Source of the DNA: Oopsacas minuta
Lineage: Eukaryota > Porifera > Hexactinellida > Lyssacinosida > Leucopsacidae
Direction of reading: 5' to 3'
Length of the DNA: 64,000 bases
Assembly (NCBI GenBank): GCA_024704765.1
Contig: JAKMXF010000111.1
Location: 248,001-312,000 of the forward strand
The position numbers and the translations under genes were made by a program. Below the pieces are notes generated by a model, which was not told the DNA's origin, did not search any database, and worked only from the letters and a program-made list of their open reading frames with translations. Position 1 is the first letter of the stretch; every line of letters starts with the position of its first letter. This document shows, piece after piece, positions 1 through 10,179 of the stretch.

Positions 1-1617
1 TATTTGGTATATTTTTATCTTTCTTTTTATTGTATTCCCTTTCTTATCATAACGTCTTCACGTATATCTTTACATTATAGTTATTCTTGATTAGTTTACT
101 ATTTCCTGTTTTGTAGCTTATGTATTGTTTATTCTTTTACTTGTTTACCAAGAATTCTCAAATATTTTCTATATCCTACTTTCGTATATCAAAAGGATAT
201 TTAACGTATCTAATATCAGGAAATTTCTACAATTTCGTATCGTATTGAAGATTTTAACACAAGTTTTGTATCAGATAAGTCTCGGCAAAACCGATATTTG
301 CCGAAAATTATCTGACACAAAACTTACCATAACAGAATATGTACAATAGAATACAGTAGTACCACATTACTATATGTATATCAGTAATTATATAACTTGA
401 TGTTATTCTGATTTTATATATTTCTGTTACTATTATTATATTTTATTCTTCTAAAGATATTTCTGAATATTTATTGTTATAATTTAAGCTTTTAGGTGAG
501 TAGTTTCGTTAGTTAACTGTTTGATTAAATTTGTAATCACACTAATCCCCTGTAAGTGTTTTCTTTACCATTGGGCGGGTTCGAACCTTTATCTCTTGTG
601 AACCTCCTATACTAATTTTTCCATATTTTGTGAACCCTATCCCATAGTCTGCAATAAAATTTTACCCTCCTGTAGTCCCCATTATGACACCCTTGGGCCA
701 TCAACTCGTTCATTAAATGGACACACTAGTTCCTATTCGTGTGAGACATGTTGTACTAACTGGCCTTTTCCATATTCCATAATTACCTCCACTGGTCACT
801 AGCTTATAGTCAATACTTACAAATTTTACGTTATCAGTCAAAGTGACCAATTGGACATTTATGGTATTCAATAGTATTATACTGGATCTTAAATAAATTC
901 AGTGAAAACTGCATAAACCGACATCTGTATACTCCAGAAGGCCTCAATAATTCGCAAGTCTTTCTAATTTTAATAGCTTACGAATGCAAATTCGCCTGAA
1001 TAATCTGACAATTGGGTGCTGACCAATTTTCATGGAAAATCTATAATCGCCGATAATAAGCAACTGGTACATTGCCCCCTAACTAAATGTATTATTGGTA
1101 TGTAATAATTCAGAAAAGCCACATTTGTGAATATTTTTAGATCGAAGTGACGTGACGTAATCATGAATATGCCCATATATAGTCATTTCTGAGATTGCGC
1201 AATAATCTTGAGAGATATCATATCAAGATGTATCACAGCATATGGGAAGTTGGGTGTATACTATATAATGGCCATCCTGATATGACCATAAATTCCACGA
1301 TTATAGAGTTATAAGTGGATATTGGTAAAACATGCGACATTCATGGTCTGCACGATAACTCAGAAACATGAATAGATACTTAACGTTCTACACGATTTCA
1401 AATGACGGAGCAGTTATTTATATATATTTGCCATTAACGCTTACAAATGACGTAACTTCGATCTGAAATTTCAAAAATGTGCCGTTTGTCAAATTTTACA
1501 TATCAAAATACATTTATTCGGGTGAAAAGTACTAGTTTCTTGATTTTCACGTCAAATATAGCCACTTCCTCTTACCCCTGGTCCAAATACGTTATCAGGC
1601 CTAATCCTTAGTAGGCC
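1..1617. other. Intergenic, A+T-rich, no gene seen
   Basis: No reading frame here looks like protein and no RNA gene was recognised. The only clear structure is the long hairpin at 261-325. A tRNA-like B-box word (GGTTCGAACC, about 579-588) is present, but no A box or cloverleaf fits around it. Confidence 0.6.
261..325. repeat. Near-perfect 65-nt hairpin
   Basis: The outer arms 261-278 and 308-325 pair over 18 bp with one mismatch. Inside them 282-289 (TCGGCAAA) and 297-304 (TTTGCCGA) pair perfectly. It is probably a minimal foldback element or MITE remnant. No target-site duplication was identified. Confidence 0.6.
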
Positions 1618-2554
1618 ATGACTACAGGTATGTCTACTGACTATTCCTATTGATTCGTATTTCTATAAATATTTAGCAATAATGGCCACCTCTAATCCTA
1701 TTGGACTAGAACCTGTTGAGGATAATTTAGAGAGAGTGAGAACTGGAATTGATTACTCGAGCAAGATACAACCTCTAGTGAGTGCTAGTAAGAGAGAAAA
1801 TGGAAAGGAGGAACTCAAATGGCTACAAGGTGTTACAGTAGATGACAAAACTGGAGATATTTATATAGCAGATTGTTTTAATGACTGTGTTAAAGTATTT
1901 GACAGTACTGCTAAGTATATGTTCAAATTTGGTGACAGAAGAGGTGAAGTAAATATGTCCAATCCAAAAAGCTTCGTTATTTATAAGAGTAGGATTCTAA
2001 TTACTCATAACCACGGTATATTGAATTATACCCTTGATGGTGAATTTCTTTCTAGAATTGGTAAATATGGAAAAGGAAAGTTAGAATTCAAGTATCCTGA
2101 GGGTATAGCAATCAATGAATCTAATGATGATATTTACATTTGTGATTATTTTAACAAACGAGTTCAAATACTCTCACAAGATTTCCAATTCAAATCACTA
2201 CTTGGTTTATTCAAATGCCCTCGTGATGTTAAATTCTCTCAAGAATACATTTATGTGTTAGATACATCTAATCCTTGTATCCATCTATTCAATCATAACC
2301 ACATACTTCAGAAGAGTGTAATTTCCCTAGGACAAGGAAATCAAGTCATTACTCCTCGATCATTCTTTATTGACAATTCTAACAACATTCTAATTGCTGA
2401 TTGTTCTTCTAATTCTATTTCTATCTTCAATCCTGAGTTCCAATCAATTTATAATATTCCAGTCCTTGGGCAACCAACAGCAGTAACAGTAGACAATCAT
2501 GACAGAGTTATAGTAATGTGTGATCGTACTGTGAACTGTCCACTGATATTTTGA
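1618..2554 (+). CDS. NHL-repeat beta-propeller protein (TRIM/NHL-like, no RING)
   Basis: The protein is about 295 residues and is made mostly of NHL-type blades of the form G-V-x-VD-x-x-x-G-x-IYIAD-x-x-N-x-x-VKVF. Clear copies lie near LQGVTVDDKTGDIYIAD, PEGIAINESNDDIYICD and the SFFIDNSNNILIAD blade, giving about five to six blades, enough for one propeller. There is no RING, B-box or coiled coil, so only the propeller part of TRIM/NHL proteins is present; such domains bind protein or RNA. The main reading frame opens at the ATG at 1682. However, 1623-1632 is a strong donor (CAG|GTATGT) and TTTAG at 1672-1676 is an acceptor. Removing the 49-nt intron 1628-1676 joins an upstream ATG (1618) in frame as M-T-T-A-I-M-A. 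Without splicing, an in-frame TGA at 1619 makes 1682 the start. Function is unknown. Related in type to the gene at 53662-54861. Confidence 0.8.
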
Positions 2555-2977
2555 TTTACAACTCTATCTTTGTATTTCCATATTTCATTTTATCATATTG
2601 ATTTCTTGTTCCATTACTATTTGTTAGTTTTTGTATTTCTTTAATTATACTTTTCTTGTTCCATTACTTCATCTTCATGTGTTTTTGTTGAGTCTTCCTC
2701 CTAATTTTAGAATTTTATGTTTAGGACCTCTATTACCTAAATATTCATTTGTTTCACTTCTACCTGAACATTCATGCGTGTGGAACTTCATTATCATTAT
2801 CCCATTCTTTTGTGTATGCTTATTGTACTGTCTTTCCTACACATCTGTATTTAATTATTTCTTATTGTAAATGCTAGCCTCACTCCAGCCTTAACTCCAA
2901 CCATCCAGCCAGCCATTCACTACACAATAACTAGCCTATTTACCGATCTCAAATCTATTCTATTCTATCATACATTG
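2555..2977. other. Spacer between NHL and carrier genes
   Basis: T-rich DNA that probably holds the 3' UTR of the NHL gene and the promoter of the carrier gene. A short open frame at 2631-2870 is hydrophobic, low in complexity and not believable as a gene. Confidence 0.5.
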
Positions 2978-5900
2978 ATGGTAAAGTATAATTCCCAATT
3001 GCAGGAGTTCATAGCTGGATGGTGTGGTGGTAAGTTTGTTACCACACAGAGTGATTATTTAGGATCCACAAACTTATTTGAATTTTCACATACAGTTTGA
3101 TGAATGTTCGGTGGCCTTGTCTCAGTTTTAGGAAGGTGTTATGACTAAAATGTCCCCCCTTATAAGCTAATTCGATTCCCTTGTATATTGGAATCGCCCT
3201 CCCATCCCTCTTCAAAAACTCCTTGAACCACTTCCAATCATGTATACTCAGTAATACAGGTGAAATCTCAATATAACGAAGAGAGGAGCGCTTCAAAATA
3301 CCTTTGAACAACATCCAAGGAGATATACGAAATTTAGCATCCATGGTTAAATATTTTATAACCATATATGAGCGGCCATGTCTGTCATAACATGGGTATG
3401 TTGTTTTGGCGAAAATGGTCTCCGCTATATGAATATTCGATATTTAGTCATAGACAGTATATTTCGTTAGTTCATGCTATAAAGAAACCTACCTTCCAAG
3501 GCTCCAACCAAGCTAAGAGCAGAGTATTAAAGGAGCGCGCTCCTTTTTTCAGGGCGGGAGGGACCGCAGAGCAAGACGCGCTTAATGCTCTGGCTAAGAG
3601 TGTCTCAAGATGACCCTGAACAACATCCAACTAAATAAAGGAATCGTTTATCCATGGTTAAATATAGGGACCCCTCACGACCCCAGGCGTGACAACTCCC
3701 ATGTTTGTTGTTACAATTGTTCATTTTTTTTCCATATAATTACACCGAGCTCGTTCTGTATTCCTGCTATCAAAAATGTTTTAGCTTTCGACAAATCTTT
3801 GTACCCTTTTTATTATCACAATTCTAGATACAGCCCTAATTCGTGTTCCCCACAAGTAACCGAATATCGAGTGTCTACTGTAATTATCTTAATATATTAG
3901 TTCAGTCTTGCTAAGTATCCTACTATTGAGCTTCGCGGTTATTTCTGTAGCCTCTTCGTGCCTCGTAAACGAATGATAAAGTACAGTGGCTATCGGTTAT
4001 GATAAAATTGGATATAAGAAGATAATTTGCTACTCCCAAGGGTGTTCTTATAAACGATGGCCACTGACTGTATCGGAAAATAATTATGAATGAATATCCA
4101 TGGTCCGATTTGAGCTGTACATTTTGGTACCCCACGTTGGTCATATAGCTGTTTCGCAGCTATAGAATGCCAAACTCGCCACAACGTGTCTTGAGTATTC
4201 AGGAAAGTTCTGTAAATCAGGAACTTTTGCGTTTATTCTATGTGATTGTGTATATTTATGAACTATCTCTTATTGTCTATCTAGGCTGTACAGGACTAGT
4301 CGTTGGATATCCATTCGACACAGTCAAAGTAAGCTATTTTCTGATATGCAAAATCTTATTATGCAATACGTTATTACACTTTAAGGCCAATATTATCAGC
4401 GATATATTCCGTGATGGGTAATCTGTGTGGCCCTGTGGGCCGCCAGACATTTCCGGGGTTACGACACCCATGTTCATATGCAGTGTACCCTCGTTAATGC
4501 GAACACGATTAATATGCATTACTATATAAGACGAACAAATTGGACCCTCCGTTGGTGTTCGCATTAACGAGGTTCCCTTAACCCCATTTTAATTTTATAT
4601 ATTTCAGGTACGACTTCAAACCCAATCTGCATTTTCAACTGTAAAGTATAAGAGTGGAATGCAATGCTTCTTACATATACTGCGAACTGAATCGGTAAGA
4701 TTTGTTTTCAATGTTCTCTCAGATTCATCATATGGTTAATCATATAATATATGAGCTAGAAATTTCAACGACCTTCAGGGACGGTCCCTTATTTGGCAAA
4801 CCCGGGGTCTACTCGGGGCAAAATCTTATCATATAATAGGCAGTAGTGGTCCATGGATCTGACAAACCCGGGCAAATGCCCGTCTGCCCCTCTCCCTCTG
4901 GGATCGCTACTGACGACATGATCCAGGGACCATCCCGAGTTGCACTCCCAGTCTAACTACTTAGACATTTTGTTTTTCTAAGGGAAATATGCACGTAAAA
5001 ATTACAGCATTCAAACGTTTATATTCTAAAATTGTGAGATTGACGAAATTCGAATTACTTGACAATAAATCCCAGAAAATTATTTAGTTGCTAATTTCAA
5101 GAAGTTTATCATTTCTCAATTTCCAGCGTTTATACAAATATTATTATATTAACGAATCTCAATAAAATCTAATTTGTTTAAAACTTCTTTCAATGAAGAC
5201 ATATTACGTATAATACTTATTATACGTCCAATCTACAATTTTTAGTGACGTGATTTCTGCAATAAATATTTTGCATCAAAACAGTAGTTCTAGAATTGTT
5301 AGTGAAAATCTCAGCATAGTTGACCAAATTATCTAATTCTTGTTAATAATGTGACTTATACAAGTCTAACAATATCAAAATCTCCTATGTCGAGGTTAAC
5401 CTAGACGTATAATACAATAATACAGATCACGTTTATTATATCATACAACTTAGAATTAAGAGATTCCTCATATACCGTAGTCTGGGGCTACTTTGGGCCA
5501 CTGGGTTTGCTTTAGCCCAAATATCAAAGTTTCAAAGAAACTAGATTAGATTCAGTATTATACTTGAATATGACTTGCCAAAACTTTAACGAATTTTCAT
5601 ATATCGATAGACAATTTCGAATACAAATACAATATCTATTCGACACGTAAGCAAATTTCAATATTTGGGCTAAAGCAAACCCAGTGGGCCAAAGTAGCCC
5701 CAGTTTACGGTAAAGCTGAGCTAAAGTATGGTGCAGTTTTTTGTAATACAAAAACTCCATACCCTCATTCGGAAAGGTGACTGTCATTAATCCAAAAAGA
5801 TGACCTTTCCTCGAACATATAAGTTATTTGTAGAAATAAATAGCTTATTTAATATTTCCTCTTATAGGTATACGGGCTGTATAAAGGATTAGCTTCTCCC

Positions 5901-7981
5901 TTGTTAGGACAAGCTATAATAAACGCTATTATATTCAGCACACAGGGAAATGTTATTAAATATCTACAACCAAAAGGCACTACATTACCTACCATGAAGA
6001 ATTCATTTATATCAGGTATATTGTTGATGATATTATAAGTGGATACAATCCACAGGAAGTGGATTCAAATGGTCAAGTTGCCTAATACATGTATACAGTA
6101 TAACTCGGTTAATATGTACTTTCGGTTACTTATGTGTACTTTTCTCCAAACCGGTTTATCATTTCTTGTACGAATTGTATGGGAAGAATACTCGGATATG
6201 ACGTATACTAATTTTCGTTTCCCAAGTGGGTACGAGTTCATACTTGCCACTGTCCCATTTTTTCGGACGCCAATGAGGCTAATGTCCCGCCAAAACTTGT
6301 CAAAAACCTTAATTATTCCGATTTTCCGCAGTCCAAGCTAATGCAAATATGCTACGTCTCGCGATGTCCCGCTAAATTAGTATCTTCAGTCCCGCATTTT
6401 CTTTTCACTCCGTTGGCAAGTATGCGAGTTCTATTGTGTTACTATCTGTATATATCCCACCAAAGTTTGTCAGGTTGACTAATACAATTTCAGGCAATTA
6501 TTTGAAAAACAAGCCCAGAAATTGCAAATTCTTACTTGGATTTCTTGTCTATCCCTGAGATAATCCAGGTATCTCAGGGAGAGGTTGGGATAACGAATGG
6601 AGTTGGTTTACTATAATAACAGATTACGGCCGAAGTGTTACGTTTGTAATGAAAAGGAACACTAAAATTGTACCAATTCCCGCACCAAAAACGAGATTTT
6701 AGCACCATTTTTGACGTTATAAAATCACACATTTCCCCGGCAGTATTCGGTTAAAATTAATAACTAACAAACATAGAATATTCCTCATTATAAATTCTAT
6801 TAATGTATTCTTCTAGGTTCTGCTGCAGGATTCTTTCAATCATTTATATGCTCTCCATTAGAGTTAATTAAGATTAGACTACAAATGCAGAATATTGGTA
6901 GAGAATCCCAAACTATTTTCTCAGATACAGGAACTCCAAATAAACTTACTCCATGGTCTTGTGTGAGAAATATTTTGAGGTATGAAGGTATAATTGGATT
7001 ATGTCGCGGTTTGGGGTCGACATTTTACCGCGAGGTTCCATCATTTGGAGTATATTTCAGTGCTTATGACACACTTTGTAAAATGGAGTTGAAAGAAGGA
7101 CAAAGAATTGATGAGGTATTTGAGAGGGGAGTTATGTGATTCTCTTGGATTTTGTATTCATAATGTTCATATTACAGTGTAATATGAACACCAACGGACA
7201 GTCTATCAGTAGTTACATTACCTAGAGTTAGTAATAAGGGAGTAATACCTATTAATGCCCATTCTATGGACCTGATTAGCGTAAATTTTTGTCCGTCTTA
7301 TCCAGAATTCATATTACTGAGGATCCACTGTATTTATTTGTACTATTTCAATCCATAATCTATAGATTTTTACAAGTCTTAAACGCTTTACAATTAAGCA
7401 AACACACAACACAAACAATAAATACATTTACAGTGGAAACCGCCAGATAGTAAATCGGATATTGAATTAATTTTCGCGAATTTGCAATTATGCAAACCAT
7501 ACAAAACGCGGTTTCCACTGCTTTAAAATTGACAAATAAATAAATAAACTAACAGACAAACAGACAAACAAACAAACAAACAAACAAACAAACAAATAAA
7601 CAAACAAATACACAAGCAAAAATAATTATCCGTTTAAAATACTAAATTTAAATATCTAGAAACCTTTTATTTATTCCAATCCTATCCCATTAGGCTAGTA
7701 TAAAGATGTCACTATTCGCAGGTGGAATTGCTGGTATGCTCACCTGGCTTGTAAACTATCCGATTGACGTCATAAAATCACGAATACAAGCCGATGGAAC
7801 AGAACAAGGCAAATACAAATACAACGGTTTTATGGATTGTGGCAGACAGATATATAAATCGGAAGGGATAATTGGATTTAAAAAGGGCCTTGGAGTTACA
7901 CTTATACGAGCTTTTCCAGTCAATGCAGTTACATTCGCTACTGTAATGGTTTTATTGAATTATATGCGAAGGAATTCATAA
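2978..7981 (+). CDS. SLC25A29: Mitochondrial carrier, SLC25A29-like (basic amino acid / acylcarnitine-type)
   Basis: Six exons with GT..AG borders join in frame: 2978-3029, 4285-4328, 4608-4694, 5868-6015, 6817-7115 and 7706-7981. They give 301 residues, the usual carrier length. All three carrier repeats are present with their signatures: PFDTVK (exon 2), PLELIK (exon 5) and PIDVIK (exon 6), each followed by the R-x-Q helix start. The spacing and words such as GLYKGL, SFGVYF, SRIQADG and RAFPVNA match the SLC25A29/A20/A45-48 subgroup, of which A29 (lysine, arginine and ornithine import across the inner membrane) reads closest. Exact substrate is inference. The ATG at 2978 gives a short N-terminus ending in F-I-A-G-W-C-G-G, as expected for the first helix. 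Introns 1, 2, 3, 4 and 5 contain several small inverted-repeat elements. A candidate AATAAA lies at 8337. Confidence 0.88.
3529..3546. repeat. 18-bp perfect palindrome in carrier intron 1
   Basis: AAAGGAGCGCGCTCCTTT is self-complementary over 18 bp and unusually G+C-rich for this window. It lies in intron 1 of the carrier gene. Role unknown; it may be a fragment of a foldback element. Confidence 0.6.
4489..4572. mobile_element. Small MITE-like element with 18-bp inverted ends
   Basis: Arms 4489-4506 and 4555-4572 are perfect reverse complements (CCTCGTTAATGCGAACAC). About 48 bp lie between them. It sits in intron 2 of the carrier gene. A non-autonomous DNA element is the simplest reading; no target-site duplication was proven. 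Confidence 0.6.
5473..5712. mobile_element. Foldback MITE with about 55-bp inverted ends
   Basis: The left end (from 5473, TACCGTAGTCTGGGGCTACT) and the right end (to 5712) are reverse complements over about 55 bp with few mismatches, and both continue through the GGGCCACTGGGTTTGC word. The element is about 240 bp and lies in intron 3 of the carrier gene. No transposase is present, so it is non-autonomous. Confidence 0.75.
6553..6579. repeat. Short perfect hairpin
   Basis: CCCTGAGATA (6553-6562) and TATCTCAGGG (6570-6579) are perfect reverse complements with a 7-nt loop, in intron 4 of the carrier gene. Significance unknown. Confidence 0.5.
7164..7190. repeat. 12-bp perfect inverted repeat
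   Basis: TGTTCATATTAC (7164-7175) and GTAATATGAACA (7179-7190) flank a 3-nt centre, just inside carrier intron 5. It resembles two transposon ends joined head to head. Confidence 0.5.
7431..7520. mobile_element. 90-bp MITE, ends CAGTGGAAACCGC
   Basis: Perfect 13-bp terminal inverted repeats (7431-7443 and 7508-7520). A TA dinucleotide precedes the left end; the right side has CT, so the target duplication is not intact. The ends resemble those of the 27564-27696 element (CAGTAGAAAC), suggesting one Tc1/mariner or pogo-like family. It lies in carrier intron 5. Confidence 0.6.
7532..7620. repeat. (AAAC)n-type microsatellite
   Basis: An imperfect run of AAAT, ACAG and AAAC units about 90 bp long, immediately downstream of the 7431-7520 element and 85 bp before the last carrier exon. 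Confidence 0.85.
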
Positions 7982-8739
7982 ATACATTAACTAATCACTT
8001 CAAAGTTAACTTCGATCAATTGTACAGTGTTGATAGTTCACTCATCATTTATCCGAACGAAATTACTCATAACGAATTTCTCAGTTTTTACTCTTGTTTG
8101 AGCTGTATTGTCTTTTAAACATTAGCATTGGCTGATATCACAGTATTAAACACACGCACACACACATATATGAATATCGATTATGAGGAACACATCGACG
8201 TTTCTATTTTTAGTATTATCGAACCGATTTTTATCGTATCGCAGATTTTATTTCCTAAATCAATATCTGCCAAACCTTGCCTTATCAGAAATTAACGCGA
8301 GGAAAATCGTATTAACATTTTGGATCGTTAATTTCCAATAAATACATGTACATGATGATTGATTCGATAATCGATATAAGCGGAGTTCGATAGAACCAAT
8401 AAATTTACGAGAGTTGATTTAATTGTAAACGGATCTTTGTGAAATTAATTACTTCTTCCAACAACAAATCTAACTTTCAATATACTATATACTATATGTT
8501 AGTTTAATATGAAATATTTCTCAAATTGTGTCGAATAAGCTAAATTTGGAACCACATTACCTCATACAGATAGTGTACTTGCGTATATTGAAAATATTAC
8601 TTAATTATTATACTAATTATACCGGATAAATATTACTATATACAGAACTGCCATACAATATTTCTATTAACTAAAGTCTGAACAGAATGTAAACTATATT
8701 TGATATGGCAACAAACATGAGCCGGGTTACACCGTCAAA
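7982..8739. other. Carrier 3' flank and repeat-bearing spacer
   Basis: No gene seen. A segment at about 8211-8255 (TATCGAACCGATTTTTATCG) recurs with few changes at about 9611-9655 in the same orientation, so the two copies flank the decayed coding stretch between them. Confidence 0.5.
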
Positions 8740-9540
8740 AGTTACTTAAAGTACAGATTTAAGGAAATTCTGCCCATTGACTTTCAAGGAATCAAATCTA
8801 ACGAATTCTATGAATTGTCTGAAGGGCTTATTTTTTTTAGAAATGGAAACTCTAAATAGCAAGAAGGCCTCGATACTATTCACAGAAACGCGTGTATCCC
8901 TAAAGGAACGTAATTGGGCAATAATCCAGGAGTACAGGAATATTGTGAGGCTACCAAATATGCTCACTGGAATGTAATGTATTATAGCCGCATTTACCGT
9001 AGATAGAAGTGTTAGAATTCTAAACAAGCTATCACCTCTATACAAAGATTTTGAAAATATGCTATCCTTTAAAATTCTTCCTGTCCCTCTCAAAGATTCA
9101 TTAACGGAGCGATACCACCAGCATTTGCAGGAAATAACTTTACTAGTCATAGAGGACTACCTCCCTATTGAATTCAAAGACAGTCTATTCTACATAGAGA
9201 GCACTCTGCAGAACTTTCCCTATACTCCTTAAACGATCTCATCATGTGGAAGGAGACAAATGAGGAAGAGAATTGGATAGACCCTAAGCTCCCGAAACCA
9301 TCGAGAGTTTGATCATACAGAGATACGAATCTCTGAGACTGCGGCTGAAGACAGCGATCTTAAAGATGAGGACTTATCCCATTCCAGAACCTTGATGTTC
9401 AGATTGCATGAAGAGGGGAATGACACACTTAATTGAGGGAGAATTCATTTTCTATTTAGATCCTGAAATAGAGGAAGACATGAAACCTGTGAATCCGTAC
9501 AAGAGAAACCAGCTTCCCGGGGGTATCACACGTCCGGAAT
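8740..9540 (+). pseudogene. Decayed coding remnant, family not recognised
   Basis: Plus-strand translation gives protein-like stretches in changing frames, broken by stops. The clearest runs from about 8981 to 9232 and reads through KLSPLYKDFENML and ERYHQHLQEITLLVIED before a stop. Later fragments include LIMWKETNEEENWIDPKL (about 9238-9290) and a short MTHLIEGEFIFYLDPE piece (from about 9419). Charged, non-repetitive composition differs from the surrounding A+T-rich spacer. The whole stretch is bracketed by the repeat at 8211 and 9611, which fits an inserted and decayed element or a dead gene. I do not recognise the family. Confidence 0.35.
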
Positions 9541-9855
9541 TTTATCGAATATATCGATAACGGAATTCCAAAAATATTGAAATTATCAATATTGATTTTC
9601 GATATTTTCTAGTAATATCGAACCGATATTTATCGTATCTGAGATTTAAACAGATATCTATAATTGTCATAACTTTGTATCGAGTTCTACTAAACTTCAT
9701 CTTATACTATTATAATTCTTCTTACTACATGTTCTATAATAAATGGGTATTACACAATAATAATCACTTAATATTCGCTGCAATGTAAATTACTAGGAAA
9801 TACTTATATGTTGCAAATGCTTTATGACGTAATGTATATTGTCCAAGATGCTATC

Positions 9856-10179
9856 TTAATTACAGCACATTTTGTAGAGGTCTATTTCTTCAATCAATTC
9901 AATTCTCCTCTTTATTAGCTCATTCTTCTCTTTTTCTAAATCCGATAATTTTCTACCAATATCCTCAATGCATGTTTTAATGTCGAAATCTTTCTTCTGT
10001 TTAAAATGCGATTTCTGCAAGTTTCTTCTTTTCCGTTTAATTAATTCAACTTCGGAATCAGTTGCTTTCACCGTACTAAGAATTCTATATACGATGTCCA
10101 ATTTTAAGCTATGAATATCCTTGTCGTTTAGGTAAGGAAATTCAGTAGCGTATTTCACTGTGGTCTTTTGATGTTCCAT
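9856..10179 (-). CDS. Divergent Maf-like bZIP protein
   Basis: An intronless 107-residue protein with a true ATG and an in-frame TGA two codons upstream, so the start is firm. Residues 19-40 (NDKDIHSLKLDIVYRIL) resemble the extended homology region of Maf proteins, followed by EVELIKRKRRNLQ, which aligns with the Maf basic-region start (E-V-x-x-L-K-x-K-R-R-x-L-K). A leucine-zipper-like coiled coil follows (about residues 70-103, rich in E, K, L and I). The core DNA-contact signature N-x-x-Y/F-A-x-x-C/S-R is not conserved: the equivalent stretch reads QKSHFKQKKDFDIK. The protein may therefore have lost or altered DNA binding and act as a dimer partner. The family match is from pattern only; a generic coiled-coil protein is the alternative. 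Confidence 0.5.
   Translation of the reverse strand: MEHQKTTVKYATEFPYLNDKDIHSLKLDIVYRILSTVKATDSEVELIKRKRRNLQKSHFKQKKDFDIKTCIEDIGRKLSDLEKEKNELIKRRIELIEEIDLYKMCCN

Noticed and set aside
575-595. tRNA B-box-like GGTTCGAACC
   Set aside because: No A box at the right distance and no acceptor or anticodon stem can be formed.
8746-9150. 134-codon minus-strand open frame
   Set aside because: It is antisense to the plus-strand decayed coding remnant and has no protein-like pattern.
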